A stretch of DNA of 38,516 nt from JAXMAF01 sp046350555 (lineage in GTDB: Bacteria > Planctomycetota > Phycisphaerae > Phycisphaerales > SM1A02): positions 1-38,516 of the forward strand of contig JAXMAF010000037.1 of the NCBI GenBank assembly GCA_046350555.1, written 5' to 3'. Below, one piece after another: positions 16,280 to 23,845 of this stretch. A program made the position numbers and the translations under genes. The notes under the pieces are model-generated. The model ran no database searches. It was given only the letters and a program-made list of their open reading frames with translations, and was not told the origin of the DNA. Each line of letters begins with the position of its first letter. Position 1 is the stretch's first letter.

Positions 16280-18220
16280 CTACCGCCTGAGCACGAACGA
16301 GTAGTCCCCGTAGTGCATGTAGTTCGCCCAATCGGCGTTGGACGCGCCGATCGCCCGGCGGCCGTCGACCACGGCCTCGCCCATCGTCTTGCGGTCGAGC
16401 AGCGCACGATAGAACGACGTGGCGAAGTCGCTCGCCGCCTTGTCGCCGACCGGCCAGTACGTGCCGACGTAGTTCGCGACCCCGCCGCGCAGCAGCGCCT
16501 CGGCGAGTCCTCCGGCGGTGATCGCGGGGCTCGCCCTCGGCTTGCGCCCGGCGCCGGCCGTGGCGCGCGCGCCGCGGACACGCCCGGTCTCGCACGCGTT
16601 GAAGACGATCAGGCTCGGCAGCGTGCTGACGGTGGCGAGGTCGACGCCGGTGAGCACCGATTCCGGCTCCTCGCCGGCGCAGATGAGTCCGGAGCGCAGG
16701 CGGCGCTCCGGATCGAAGAAGGCGTGGCCGGCGTAGTGGACGACGTCGTGCCTGCCCGACTGGAGCTCGGCGAGCACGCGCGGGCGCGTCGCCTCGGCCC
16801 CGATGACCGGATCGAGCCGGACGTCCGGCAGCGCCGCGAGGATGTCGCGGATCTGGTTGTACTCCTGCTGCGCGTTCTTCAGGTCCTGCGTGGGATTCAC
16901 CACCGTCAGCACGTCGAGCCGTCCGTCGTCGACGCGGGTCTCGAGGTACTTGGCGATGGAGAGGTTGTCGGCCATGTAGCGGCGGCTGATGCCCATGTCG
17001 AGGGCGGGCGTCCAGCCGCCGACGCGGATCGCCTCCCACGGAATGCGCGACGCGTCGCTGTCGTGAACGATCACCAGGTGCCGGCCCTTCATCTCGCCGA
17101 GGAACTTGACGATCCTCGGATGGAGCAGGAGCTTCGCGATCTGCTCGCCGAAGCCGGCGATGTTCTCGCCGGTGAAGCCGTCGTCGGTGATCGGCCGGAG
17201 CAGCCTGAGGATGTCGTCGCGCCGCACGTCGAACGATTCGGTGACGACGGCCGCCGTGGCGCCCGCCGTGAGCAACGAGCTGCGCGTCCGCAGCACCCCG
17301 CGCGTCTCGCCCTCGGAACGCACCTGTAGGTAGGCCGGCGCCGTCGCGTGCGCCTCGTCGCGCGCGCCGCGCAGGAGCTCTCCGGGGACGAGCACCGATG
17401 GGGCCTGCACGAGCGCCTCCTCGGTGAGGCACATCTCCACCTCGTCGAAGAGCGGCGTCGACGCGAGGCGATAGACCTCTGCGCAGATCTCGTCGTAGCG
17501 GGGCTTGTCGTTCTCGCAGAGCACGATCCGGCGGAAGCGGCGGTTCGCGTCGGTGTCGAGCTTGCCGCGCAGGAAGCCGCGCAGCAGGTTCTCGACCAGC
17601 TTGGCGACGGGCTTGCCGCTGCCGGCGCCGAGCAGGACCGTGGCGAACTCCTCGACGCGCGTGCGCACGAACGTGCGCATGGTGTTCTCGGCGGCGGCCT
17701 GGACGACGGCGTCGTTGAAGTCGTCGAAGTAGCCAAGCCCCACGAAGACCACCAGGTCGGTCGGCAGTCGCAGGCGGGTCGCAGGGAGGACGAAGACCTC
17801 GCCGACTCCGCCCGAGAACATGCGCCGCTGCATCAGTTCGGTGATGGCGCCACCGAGTCGCGCGTCGATCGCCTTCGCGGCCCCGACGGGAGTCACCTCG
17901 CGGAAGATGCCGACCACATACGCGCGGGCTTCGACATCGGTGATCGAGCAGTTGGCCAGGTGAAGGTCGAGCCGATGCTGTCTCGTGCGACTGACGGTGA
18001 GGCGGCTCCACGGGCTCGGCGGCACGCCGGGGGGCGCCCCGCCGGACAGACCGCCCGGAGGTGTCGCCGCAGGGTCGGTGGCTGGGAGCGGCGCCACCGA
18101 TCCGGCCGTGTCGCGAGCACCCTGGTCGCGCGAGGCGTCGGTCGGCCCGCCTGCACCCGCCGGCCGCGCGGCGTCGGCTGCGCCCGCGCGTTCGCCTGGC
18201 GCGAGCGGCCCTCGCGGCAC
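16280..18220 (-). CDS. CHAT-domain protease with N-terminal M17-aminopeptidase-N-like (macro-like) domain
   Basis: A 646-residue protein. Residues 1-75 are Pro/Ala/Gly-rich and may be mis-started. Residues about 82-260 resemble the non-catalytic N-terminal domain of M17 leucyl aminopeptidases (a macro-like fold): DARLGGAITELMQRRMFSGG, then GEVFVLPATRL and LVVFVGLGYFDDF match the G.I..L.....F.G..GE...LP.......V...GLG pattern. After a beta-rich linker (about 290-335), residues about 345-646 form the CHAT peptidase: GRHLVIVHDSDASRIPWEAI, then the His of HYAGHAFFD (His499) and the Cys of IVFNACETG (Cys543), the caspase-type dyad. No metallopeptidase catalytic domain of M17 is present. The gene is alone in its orientation, with 217 bases of featureless sequence upstream. 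Its target and trigger are unknown. Confidence 0.85.
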   Translation of the reverse strand: MPRGPLAPGERAGAADAARPAGAGGPTDASRDQGARDTAGSVAPLPATDPAATPPGGLSGGAPPGVPPSPWSRLTVSRTRQHRLDLHLANCSITDVEARAYVVGIFREVTPVGAAKAIDARLGGAITELMQRRMFSGGVGEVFVLPATRLRLPTDLVVFVGLGYFDDFNDAVVQAAAENTMRTFVRTRVEEFATVLLGAGSGKPVAKLVENLLRGFLRGKLDTDANRRFRRIVLCENDKPRYDEICAEVYRLASTPLFDEVEMCLTEEALVQAPSVLVPGELLRGARDEAHATAPAYLQVRSEGETRGVLRTRSSLLTAGATAAVVTESFDVRRDDILRLLRPITDDGFTGENIAGFGEQIAKLLLHPRIVKFLGEMKGRHLVIVHDSDASRIPWEAIRVGGWTPALDMGISRRYMADNLSIAKYLETRVDDGRLDVLTVVNPTQDLKNAQQEYNQIRDILAALPDVRLDPVIGAEATRPRVLAELQSGRHDVVHYAGHAFFDPERRLRSGLICAGEEPESVLTGVDLATVSTLPSLIVFNACETGRVRGARATAGAGRKPRASPAITAGGLAEALLRGGVANYVGTYWPVGDKAASDFATSFYRALLDRKTMGEAVVDGRRAIGASNADWANYMHYGDYSFVLRR

Positions 18221-18437
18221 CGCCCGCCGCGCGCGGCGCGCTCGCTCGCGCGCCGTTCGACCGCTTCATGCTCCGTCTCGACTCTTCGTGTGCCACGCGG
18301 CCTCCCGTCGGATCCAGACGGACGTCAGCATGCTCGCTGCGCCCCCGGAGGTCAACGGGGGTGGCCTGCGGTGCGTGGTTGGACGGTCGCCCGAATCCCG
18401 GGGACCGCGGCGTGCGCGGCCCCCGGATTCGCCGGCG

Positions 18438-19463
18438 TCAGCCCCAATTGCCGAGCAGGAGGCCCAGATCGGCGCCGTCGGTCACGCCATCGCCGTTGAG
18501 GTCCGCGGGACCAGCGGTTCCCCAGGCGCCGAGCAGGAGGCCCAGATCCGCGCCGTCGACGTGTCCGTCGCCGTTGAGATCGCCGAGGACGCCCGGGATG
18601 TCGATGACCAGCGACAGGCGGCCGCACGCTTGCGCGCCGGAGATCACCTGCGGGTTCTCCTTGGTGTAGAAGGATGGGAAGGTTCCCTCGCCTTGCTGCT
18701 CGGCGGGGAAGAGCGACGCCACGACGAGGAAGAGCGTGCCCTGCGTCAGGGCGTCCTTCACGTATCCGAGGACCTGCGGATCCGCGAGGTTCAGCGCGAA
18801 CGTGATGTCGGTGTTCTTGGCCACTGGATCGCCCGGCGCCAGGCCCGCGATCGTGCCGACAGCGAACGATTCGGGATCGAACGCCAGCGAGACGTTGTTC
18901 GATGCGTCGAGCGACGCGAGCGGGCTGTTGTAGGCGATCGGGTAGGCGTTGCGGATGCCCTGCCCGAACGGGCCGGAGACGGAGTATGGCGTGCTCTCGA
19001 CGTAGTTGGCGGCGCTGAACCCGTTGCGGAATCCGACGCCGAAGACCTCGAGGGCGCGGCCTGGATCGGGATCGGTCGTGTAGTCCGGGTCGCCCGGCGG
19101 CAACCACGTCGTGTACGAATCGGGGGTCGGGTCGTACTGGAAGGTGTTGTTGGTGCTCGTGCGCATCGTCAGCGTGGCCGACGCGATCGTGAACTGCGAC
19201 GGGTCGAGATCCGCGGGCAGCGATCCGGCGATGTCGAACGCGACGAGCGCCTGGCCGTCGCGGTTGTCGAACATCGTGGTGAATCCCTCCGGAAGCTGGG
19301 AGGAGAAGACCGACGCGTACGGATTCGTTCCCGGGCTGCTGGCGAACGGATAGACCCACTGGTCGATCGCGGGGGCGCTGCGGTTGACGGTGATCGTCTC
19401 CGCCACGGCGGCGGCGGGAACGGCGAACAGCACGGCGGCGGTGACGGTACGAAGGGCGGACAT
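18438..19463 (-). CDS. Secreted protein with C-terminal dockerin-like repeats
   Basis: A 341-residue exported protein. The signal peptide is MSALRTVTAAVLFAVPAAAVA. The body is beta-rich with no recognised catalytic domain (for example LPADLDPSQFTIASATLTMR), like the carbohydrate-binding or DNRLRE-type modules of planctomycete exoproteins. The C-terminus has two copies of a calcium-binding dockerin-like loop: GDLNGDGHVDGADLGLLLGA and ADLNGDGVTDGADLGLLLGN, each followed by WG. Such tails are frequent in Phycisphaerae secreted proteins and may mark sorting or attachment. GGAG seven bases before the ATG at 19463 supports this start. It is divergent from the pseudopilin gene. Confidence 0.85.
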   Translation of the reverse strand: MSALRTVTAAVLFAVPAAAVAETITVNRSAPAIDQWVYPFASSPGTNPYASVFSSQLPEGFTTMFDNRDGQALVAFDIAGSLPADLDPSQFTIASATLTMRTSTNNTFQYDPTPDSYTTWLPPGDPDYTTDPDPGRALEVFGVGFRNGFSAANYVESTPYSVSGPFGQGIRNAYPIAYNSPLASLDASNNVSLAFDPESFAVGTIAGLAPGDPVAKNTDITFALNLADPQVLGYVKDALTQGTLFLVVASLFPAEQQGEGTFPSFYTKENPQVISGAQACGRLSLVIDIPGVLGDLNGDGHVDGADLGLLLGAWGTAGPADLNGDGVTDGADLGLLLGNWG

Positions 19464-19538
19464 GAGGGGCTCCATGGGTGCGATTCGCCGGTGGACGCGG
19501 GCTGGCACGCGTGAGTGGATGCGCCGCAACGACGAGCG

Positions 19539-19568
19539 TGGGGAAGGTGTCAGGGTGGGGAAGGTGTC
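19539..19568. repeat. Two direct copies of tggggaaggtgtc
   Basis: A 13-bp sequence occurs at 19539-19551 and again at 19556-19568, upstream of the dockerin-repeat gene. It could be a pair of binding sites or simple duplication; nothing else supports a role. Confidence 0.5.
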
Positions 19569-19693
19569 GACGGAATCGACGTCACGAGGTTGAACGGGCG
19601 GCATTCACGTCTCGATCGACCTGCAACGAGGACAACCGATTCGCGTGCCCGCTCGAATCATGACGTACGAACGAAAAGGGCCGGAGTTCACGA

Positions 19694-19722
19694 TTGCAGT
19701 TGCGACTCAGTCGCAATACCAT
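19694..19722 (+). promoter_or_regulatory. Promoter whose spacer is a perfect 17-bp palindrome
   Basis: A -35-like TTGCAG (19694-19699) and a -10-like TACCAT (19717-19722) are separated by exactly 17 bases, and all 17 form the palindrome TTGCGACTCAGTCGCAA (8-bp arms, 1-base centre). The start of the pseudopilin gene is 23 bases beyond the -10 box. A dimeric regulator would bind directly between the two promoter boxes. Confidence 0.6.
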
Positions 19723-19745
19723 AGCCGAGTGCTTGGAATCGACCC

Positions 19746-20714
19746 ATGACGCAGCTCCGATCTCGACACTCCCGCCCGTCTGCGAGGACGCTCGGTTTCT
19801 CGCGAGGGCTTGGCAGCGCGACACTGTTCCACGACCTGCCGCGGCGGCACGCGGCCAGTCCGCCTCGGGCCGCCGGGCTTCGTGCAAGTGGCGTCGCTCG
19901 CGCGTTCACGCTGGTCGAGCTGCTCGTCGTCGTTTCGATCATCGCGGTGCTCGTCACGCTGGTGACGGTCGCGGCGGGTGCGGTGCGCGGCGCCGGGTCT
20001 GCGGCGAAGGAGCTCGCACTCGGGCGGTCGCTGATGACCGCATTCGTGGCCTACGCCACCGACAATCGTGGCACGCTCATGCCGGGCTATTACAACGTCC
20101 AGCCGCCGCTGGGCTCGGTGACCGACGCGCAGGGGAACCCGATCACCGGACAGGGGGCCTACCGCTATCCGTGGCGACTGGCGCCGTACCTGGACTACAA
20201 CCTCGCGGGGCTGGTGCAGGACAAGTGGCTCCTCGACGACCTGCACTACACGAACCAGTTCAACTACTTCGTGAGCCTGTATCCATCGCTTGGCATGAAC
20301 TCGGCGTTCATCGGCGGCGACAGCAGCGCCGAGGGAATGGGGTTCGATCCGGTCTACGAGCAGCAGTACGGCAGGTTCTACATGACGCGGCTGGCGCAGC
20401 CGAAGCGTCCCGCGGACCTGATCGTCTTCGGTTCGGCGCGCACCAACGCGCCGTACGAGCCCGGCGCGCCGCCCGTCATCGAGGGATACTTCCGCATCGA
20501 ATCGCCGTACATGCTCGACCGCCGCTGGGACCTGAGCTGGAATCCCGACGCGCCGCCGAAGCAGTGGGGATTCGTCTCCATGCGGCTCAAGCCGCGCAAG
20601 GCCGCGTTCGCGTTCCTCGACGGGCACACCGGCTACCTCGACGACGGCGAGGTGCAGGACATGCGCCGCTGGTGCGACCTGGCGACGCGACCGGACTGGA
20701 AGCTGGGGGAGTAG
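19746..20714 (+). CDS. Type II secretion/pseudopilin-like protein with prepilin signal
   Basis: A 322-residue protein with the prepilin N-methylation motif FTLVELLVVVSIIAVLVTL starting at Phe54; Glu58 is the conserved +5 residue. The peptidase would cut between Ala53 and Phe54, leaving an unusually long 53-residue Arg-rich leader. After the helix the protein has the extracellular domain common in planctomycete pseudopilins, with RSLMTAFVAYATDNRGTLMPGYY, and near the C-terminus AFAFLDGHTGYLDDGEV, a variant of the H-x9-DG box. Planctomycetes carry dozens of such proteins, mostly of unknown role, displayed at the cell surface. A regulated promoter lies just upstream, and the gene is followed by dispersed repeat copy 2. 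Confidence 0.88.
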   Translation: MTQLRSRHSRPSARTLGFSRGLGSATLFHDLPRRHAASPPRAAGLRASGVARAFTLVELLVVVSIIAVLVTLVTVAAGAVRGAGSAAKELALGRSLMTAFVAYATDNRGTLMPGYYNVQPPLGSVTDAQGNPITGQGAYRYPWRLAPYLDYNLAGLVQDKWLLDDLHYTNQFNYFVSLYPSLGMNSAFIGGDSSAEGMGFDPVYEQQYGRFYMTRLAQPKRPADLIVFGSARTNAPYEPGAPPVIEGYFRIESPYMLDRRWDLSWNPDAPPKQWGFVSMRLKPRKAAFAFLDGHTGYLDDGEVQDMRRWCDLATRPDWKLGE

Positions 20715-20731
20715 TCCGTTCGACGACGGTT

Positions 20732-20824
20732 GTCATGGATTCCAGTCGAACTCCATGCGTTCGACCCCTTGCCCACAACGGCGTCTCAGGACGGGATTGG
20801 GTTGGGTGGGGCGCTGCCGTGTCA
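20732..20824 (-). repeat. Dispersed TIR element, copy 2 (93 bp, shortened)
   Basis: Read on the minus strand it begins TGACACGGCAGCGCCCC at 20824 and then follows the shared core (CCACCCAACCCAATCCCG, GTGGGCAAGGGGTCGAACGC). It is 15 bases shorter than the other copies, lost close to the left end. The terminal TGA (20822-20824) is the stop codon of the small lipoprotein gene. The right end differs slightly (ATCCATGACA). Confidence 0.85.
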
Positions 20825-21270
20825 GGTCGCCGGCGCCAGCCCCCGTGCGGCGCCGCCGGGCCGCTCGGCCGCGTCCTGCGCGTCGCGCGACTTCAGGAAC
20901 GACTCCACTGCGCGTGCGAACCTGCGCCCGTCGCTCGCGCATGCCGCGCCCTCGCGCATGCCCGTGGCGTGGAAGTCGGGCTGTGGCCGCCGCGCGATCG
21001 CGTGGCCCGTTCGAGCTGCTCCTCGGCGCTCGGCCTGCGCCGAGAGCCGCGCGGCCGACGCCTTGAGCCGGCTCTCTCCTCCTGCGTCGGAGCATCCGGG
21101 TTGTGCACGGTGCTCGGGTCGACGTCGAGCCAGTAGGCCACGTGCTTTGCGCGCTGATCGCCTCGAGACCTGCTCCTCGACGGCGATGGGCGTGGGCGTC
21201 GGGTGGTGCAACCGACGGTTGCGATCAGGAGAACCAGCAGGCCGCCGAGGGCGCGCAATGCGGTGGGCAA
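20822..21270 (-). pseudogene. Small lipoprotein, frameshifted
   Basis: From a TTG at 21270 the frame reads LPTALRALGGLLVLLIATVGC, a clear lipoprotein signal with lipobox ATVGC, followed by an Arg/Ser/Pro-rich stretch and HVAYWLDVDPSTVHNPDAP. GGAG eight bases upstream supports the TTG. The frame then appears to shift around 21060-21090: the natural end is probably RFARAVESFLKSRDAQDAAE and finishes at 20822, because total length is two over a multiple of three. The start and the exact break are uncertain. No family was recognised. Its stop codon is the terminal TGA of repeat copy 2. The 293 bases between this start and 21564 hold no recognised gene. Confidence 0.5.
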
Positions 21271-21550
21271 CGGTCGAGCTCCAGTCGAGGCGTGGGCGCG
21301 GGGCGAACGGAATCGAACGGGTGGCCGGGCCTCGTGCGACGGTAGGCGGGCGACCTTCGCGATGCGTCCATCCGCGCCGCCATCGGTGGTCGTCGTCGCC
21401 TTCATCGGCGGCCGATCGTTGCTTGCACGCCAACGGCCCCGTCCCTATCGTGCGTCGATGCTCTCCGATCCGCCCTAGCAGCCCGTGGCGAAAGTCATGC
21501 TGCCTGCAACCGAGGCCACTCCCGCATGGCCGCGTCGCCGTCGCTTGCGG

Positions 21551-21556
21551 TAGATT
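21551..21556 (+). promoter_or_regulatory. -10 box TAGATT, leaderless arrangement
   Basis: TAGATT is followed by seven bases (CCTTGGA) and then the ATG at 21564, the same geometry as other predicted leaderless genes in the window. It is the best evidence that a gene really starts here. Confidence 0.5.
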
Positions 21557-21563
21557 CCTTGGA

Positions 21564-21900
21564 ATGCGCGCGACGGCTCCTTGCCCTGCGGAAGCGGACT
21601 CGGTTTCGGCGACGCAGCACTTTCGCCACGGGCTGCGAGTTCGCATCGACTTCGGCTCGCGTTTCACGGTGCCGTCGCCGCGGTGCTGCTGGCGATACCC
21701 CGGCTGGGCGTCGCGCAGTCCGTGACGGCCGCCGCCGAGCCGCGGTGTGACCCGGACATCCGGTCTTTGTCAGGTACTTTTCATGGGCGTTCCTGCTGAT
21801 CGTCGTGATCGTCGGCGTGGGCCTCATGCCGTCAGACGGGCTCACCAGATTGATCGCCGCGCTCGGCTTGTTCGCCGCGGCTCTCGGGCGGGCCCCGATG
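21564..21900 (+). pseudogene. Frameshifted small membrane protein
   Basis: The ATG at 21564 follows a TANNNT box, but the frame closes after about 54 codons. Neighbouring frames contain protein-like pieces in the right order: AVAAVLLAIPRLGVAQS (signal-like), then RYFSWAFLLIVVIVGVGLMP (a strong membrane helix, about 21772-21831) followed by SDGLTRLIAALGLFAAALG. At least two indels are needed to join them, and the true end is unclear, so the right boundary is approximate. It precedes two related small genes in the same direction and may belong with them. No known family was recognised. Confidence 0.35.
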
Positions 21901-22015
21901 GGCGGGTGCGTCGGGTCGGCCCGGCGTCGAGGGCCGGCGCCCCGCAGGGCGTCACGAGCACGGTTGGAGCGTCGAACCCGACGCAGTCGCGCGCCCGCCG
22001 CCTCGGAGAACACAC

Positions 22016-22312
22016 ATGCAGATCACGCGAACGCAGGGACTCGTCGCGCTCAACGCGCGCTGCTCGCGGCGTTGACGGGCGTCGCCGGCCGCGCGCCGCG
22101 GCCCAGAGCGACCGCCGCCGCGCGAGTACCTCATCACCGCCGGATCGATCAAGGGCACCGACGCCTCGGCCGTCTGGATCGTCGACACCACCAACCAGGA
22201 CCTGATCGCGCTCGTCTGGAACGCGCAGCTGGGCCAGCTCGAGGGCCTGGGCTACCGCGACCTGAACGCCGACGGCGCGTCCCTGCTGCGTCCTGGCGGA
22301 GGCACGAAATGA
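22016..22312 (+). pseudogene. Small exported protein related to the next gene, frameshifted twice
   Basis: GGAG eight bases before the ATG at 22016 supports the start. The frame opens MQITRTQGLVALNA, shifts to a signal-like LLAALTGVAG near 22055, and shifts back before 22124, from where it runs EYLITAGSIKGTDASAVWIV, DTTNQDLIALVWNAQLGQLE and GLGYRDL. The stop overlaps the next start (ATGA). The core strand pattern (VWIVDTTNQDLIALVW) resembles the following gene (LFLVDNRSELLYVYEI), so the two may be divergent paralogues. Function is unknown. Confidence 0.5.
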
Positions 22313-22698
22313 GCGGGCTCGACCACCACCTTCCGCAGACGGGCCAAGGTGCCACGGGCGAGCCGGCGCCACCGACGGCGGCGCCACCGAGCCGCGCCGG
22401 CGCGTCGATCTTCGGCGGGACCGCGTTCGTGCTCGCCGCGCTGATCATCATGAAGGCCGGCGATCTGCCCGCGCACGAGGCGTACGCCGGAACGGCGACG
22501 ACCGGAAGCGGCTTCACGATGGTCACCGCGTCCAACGGCTACGGCAAGGAGACGCGACCGCACGAGATGCTGTTTCTCGTCGACAACCGGAGCGAGCTGC
22601 TGTACGTCTACGAGATCGAGGACGTCTCGCAGCGACGGGTGATCCTTCGCGGCGGCGCGTCGCTCCCGACGCTCCTGCGCGCGGGACGGGGGCGATAG
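22309..22698 (+). CDS. Small single-pass membrane protein of unknown function
   Basis: A 129-residue protein. An N-terminal soluble stretch (MSGLDHHLPQTGQG...) is followed by one membrane helix near residues 42-58 (FGGTAFVLAALIIMKAG). Then comes a small domain with FTMVTASNGYGKETRPHEML, FLVDNRSELLYVYEIED and a basic end. The domain looks beta-rich and resembles the one encoded by the preceding overlapping gene. The start was chosen by the ATGA overlap. It could be a membrane-anchored partner of its neighbour. No characterised family was recognised. deoC starts 25 bases downstream and could be co-transcribed. Confidence 0.65.
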   Translation: MSGLDHHLPQTGQGATGEPAPPTAAPPSRAGASIFGGTAFVLAALIIMKAGDLPAHEAYAGTATTGSGFTMVTASNGYGKETRPHEMLFLVDNRSELLYVYEIEDVSQRRVILRGGASLPTLLRAGRGR

Positions 22699-22723
22699 GC
22701 GCGAGACGCGCGCGGATGCGGCC

Positions 22724-23758
22724 ATGTCGACCATCCCGAGCCAGGGCGAATCGTCGCGGGCCGGCACCGGCCCGCCCGGACGCGGCGAATCGGTCGCGGC
22801 GCGTCGCCGTTGTCCCGTCGAACCGGTGATGGCCGCGCAGCGGGCCGAGTCGTTCACGAAGCGATCGATCAAGGGCGCGACCAAGAAGCGCGGCCTGCTG
22901 CTCGCGGTCTCGATGGTCGACCTCACGACGCTCGAAGGCAAGGACTCGCCGGAGAAGATCGCGGCGATCTGCCGCAAGGCGGCCGATCCCGATCCGCTGC
23001 TGGTGCTGCCCGCACCGGGCGACGGTGCGGGCGGCGCCGCGCAGCGCGTGCCGCCCGTGGCGGCGGTCTGCGTCTATCCATCGCTGGTGGCGCACGCGAG
23101 GTCGTGCCTCGCAGGGTCGGGGGTGAAGGTCGCCTCGGTGGCGACGGGCTTCCCAAGCGGCCAGTTTCCGCTGGACCTGCGGCTGCGCGACGTCGCGGAG
23201 GCGGTCGCCGCCGGCGCCGACGAGATCGACATGGTGATCAACCGCGGCGCGTTCCTCGCGGGGCGCGAGGAGGTCGTGGCGCAGGAGATCCGCGAGGTGC
23301 GCGCCGCGTGCGGCGCCGCGCATCTCAAGATCATCCTCGAGACCGGCGAGCTCGAGACGCTCGACAACGTGCGCCGCGCGAGCGACCTGGCGATCGACGC
23401 GGCGTGCGGCGCGCCGGGCGCGGCGCCGCCGCGCGACGGCGAGGTCTTCATCAAGACGTCGACCGGGAAGGTCGTGCCCGCGGCGACGATGCCCGTCACG
23501 CTCGTGATGCTCGAGGCGATCCGCGACCACTTCCGCGCCACCGGCGTGCGCATCGGCATGAAGCCCGCGGGCGGCATCCGCGCGGCGAAGAGCGCGCTGC
23601 ACTACCTGGTGATGGTGAAGGAGACGCTCGGCGACGAGTGGCTCTCGCCGGACCTCTTCCGCTTCGGCGCCTCGGCGCTGCTGAACGACCTGCTGCGGCA
23701 GATCCGATGGGCGCACTTCGGTCGATACGTGGCGGCGAGCGACCTGACCGAGGCGTGA
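22724..23758 (+). CDS. deoC: Deoxyribose-phosphate aldolase
   Basis: A 344-residue class I aldolase that splits 2-deoxyribose 5-phosphate into acetaldehyde and glyceraldehyde 3-phosphate. The Schiff-base lysine lies in FIKTSTGK (Lys244), the second lysine in GMKPAGGIR (Lys280), and the substrate-binding region in ADEIDMVINRGAF (Asp167/170). VKVASVATGFPSGQ is also diagnostic. It is longer than E. coli DeoC (about 260) through an N-terminal extension with SIKGATKKRGLLLAVSMVDL, known from the long DeoC subgroup, and the first 35 residues are low-complexity. A start at the in-frame ATG 22829 is possible. An aldehyde dehydrogenase follows in the same direction, suggesting oxidation of the acetaldehyde. 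Confidence 0.94.
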   Translation: MSTIPSQGESSRAGTGPPGRGESVAARRRCPVEPVMAAQRAESFTKRSIKGATKKRGLLLAVSMVDLTTLEGKDSPEKIAAICRKAADPDPLLVLPAPGDGAGGAAQRVPPVAAVCVYPSLVAHARSCLAGSGVKVASVATGFPSGQFPLDLRLRDVAEAVAAGADEIDMVINRGAFLAGREEVVAQEIREVRAACGAAHLKIILETGELETLDNVRRASDLAIDAACGAPGAAPPRDGEVFIKTSTGKVVPAATMPVTLVMLEAIRDHFRATGVRIGMKPAGGIRAAKSALHYLVMVKETLGDEWLSPDLFRFGASALLNDLLRQIRWAHFGRYVAASDLTEA

Positions 23759-23831
23759 GCGGGACGGAAGTCCGGGGTCGGCGCCAGCCCGCGCGACGGG
23801 GATGTCGTCGGTCGGTGGATGCGCGGCGCGG

Positions 23832-23837
23832 TATCCT
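23832..23837 (+). promoter_or_regulatory. -10 box TATCCT, leaderless arrangement for aldehyde dehydrogenase
   Basis: TATCCT is followed by eight bases and then an in-frame GTG at 23846. This favours GTG 23846 over the in-frame ATG at 23819, which lies upstream of the box, as the start of the dehydrogenase. Confidence 0.5.
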
Positions 23838-23845
23838 GCGTCGAC

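Noticed and set aside
16280..18220. A multi-gene CHAT-based defence system
   Set aside because: The neighbours are a Tat-exported TIM barrel (convergent) and a dockerin-repeat protein; no CRISPR, gasdermin, TPR or reverse transcriptase partner is visible.
21555..21563. TTCC-TT-GGAA symmetry just before the ATG at 21564
   Set aside because: Arms of four bases are too short to argue for a regulator site; the promoter box with correct spacing is the better explanation.
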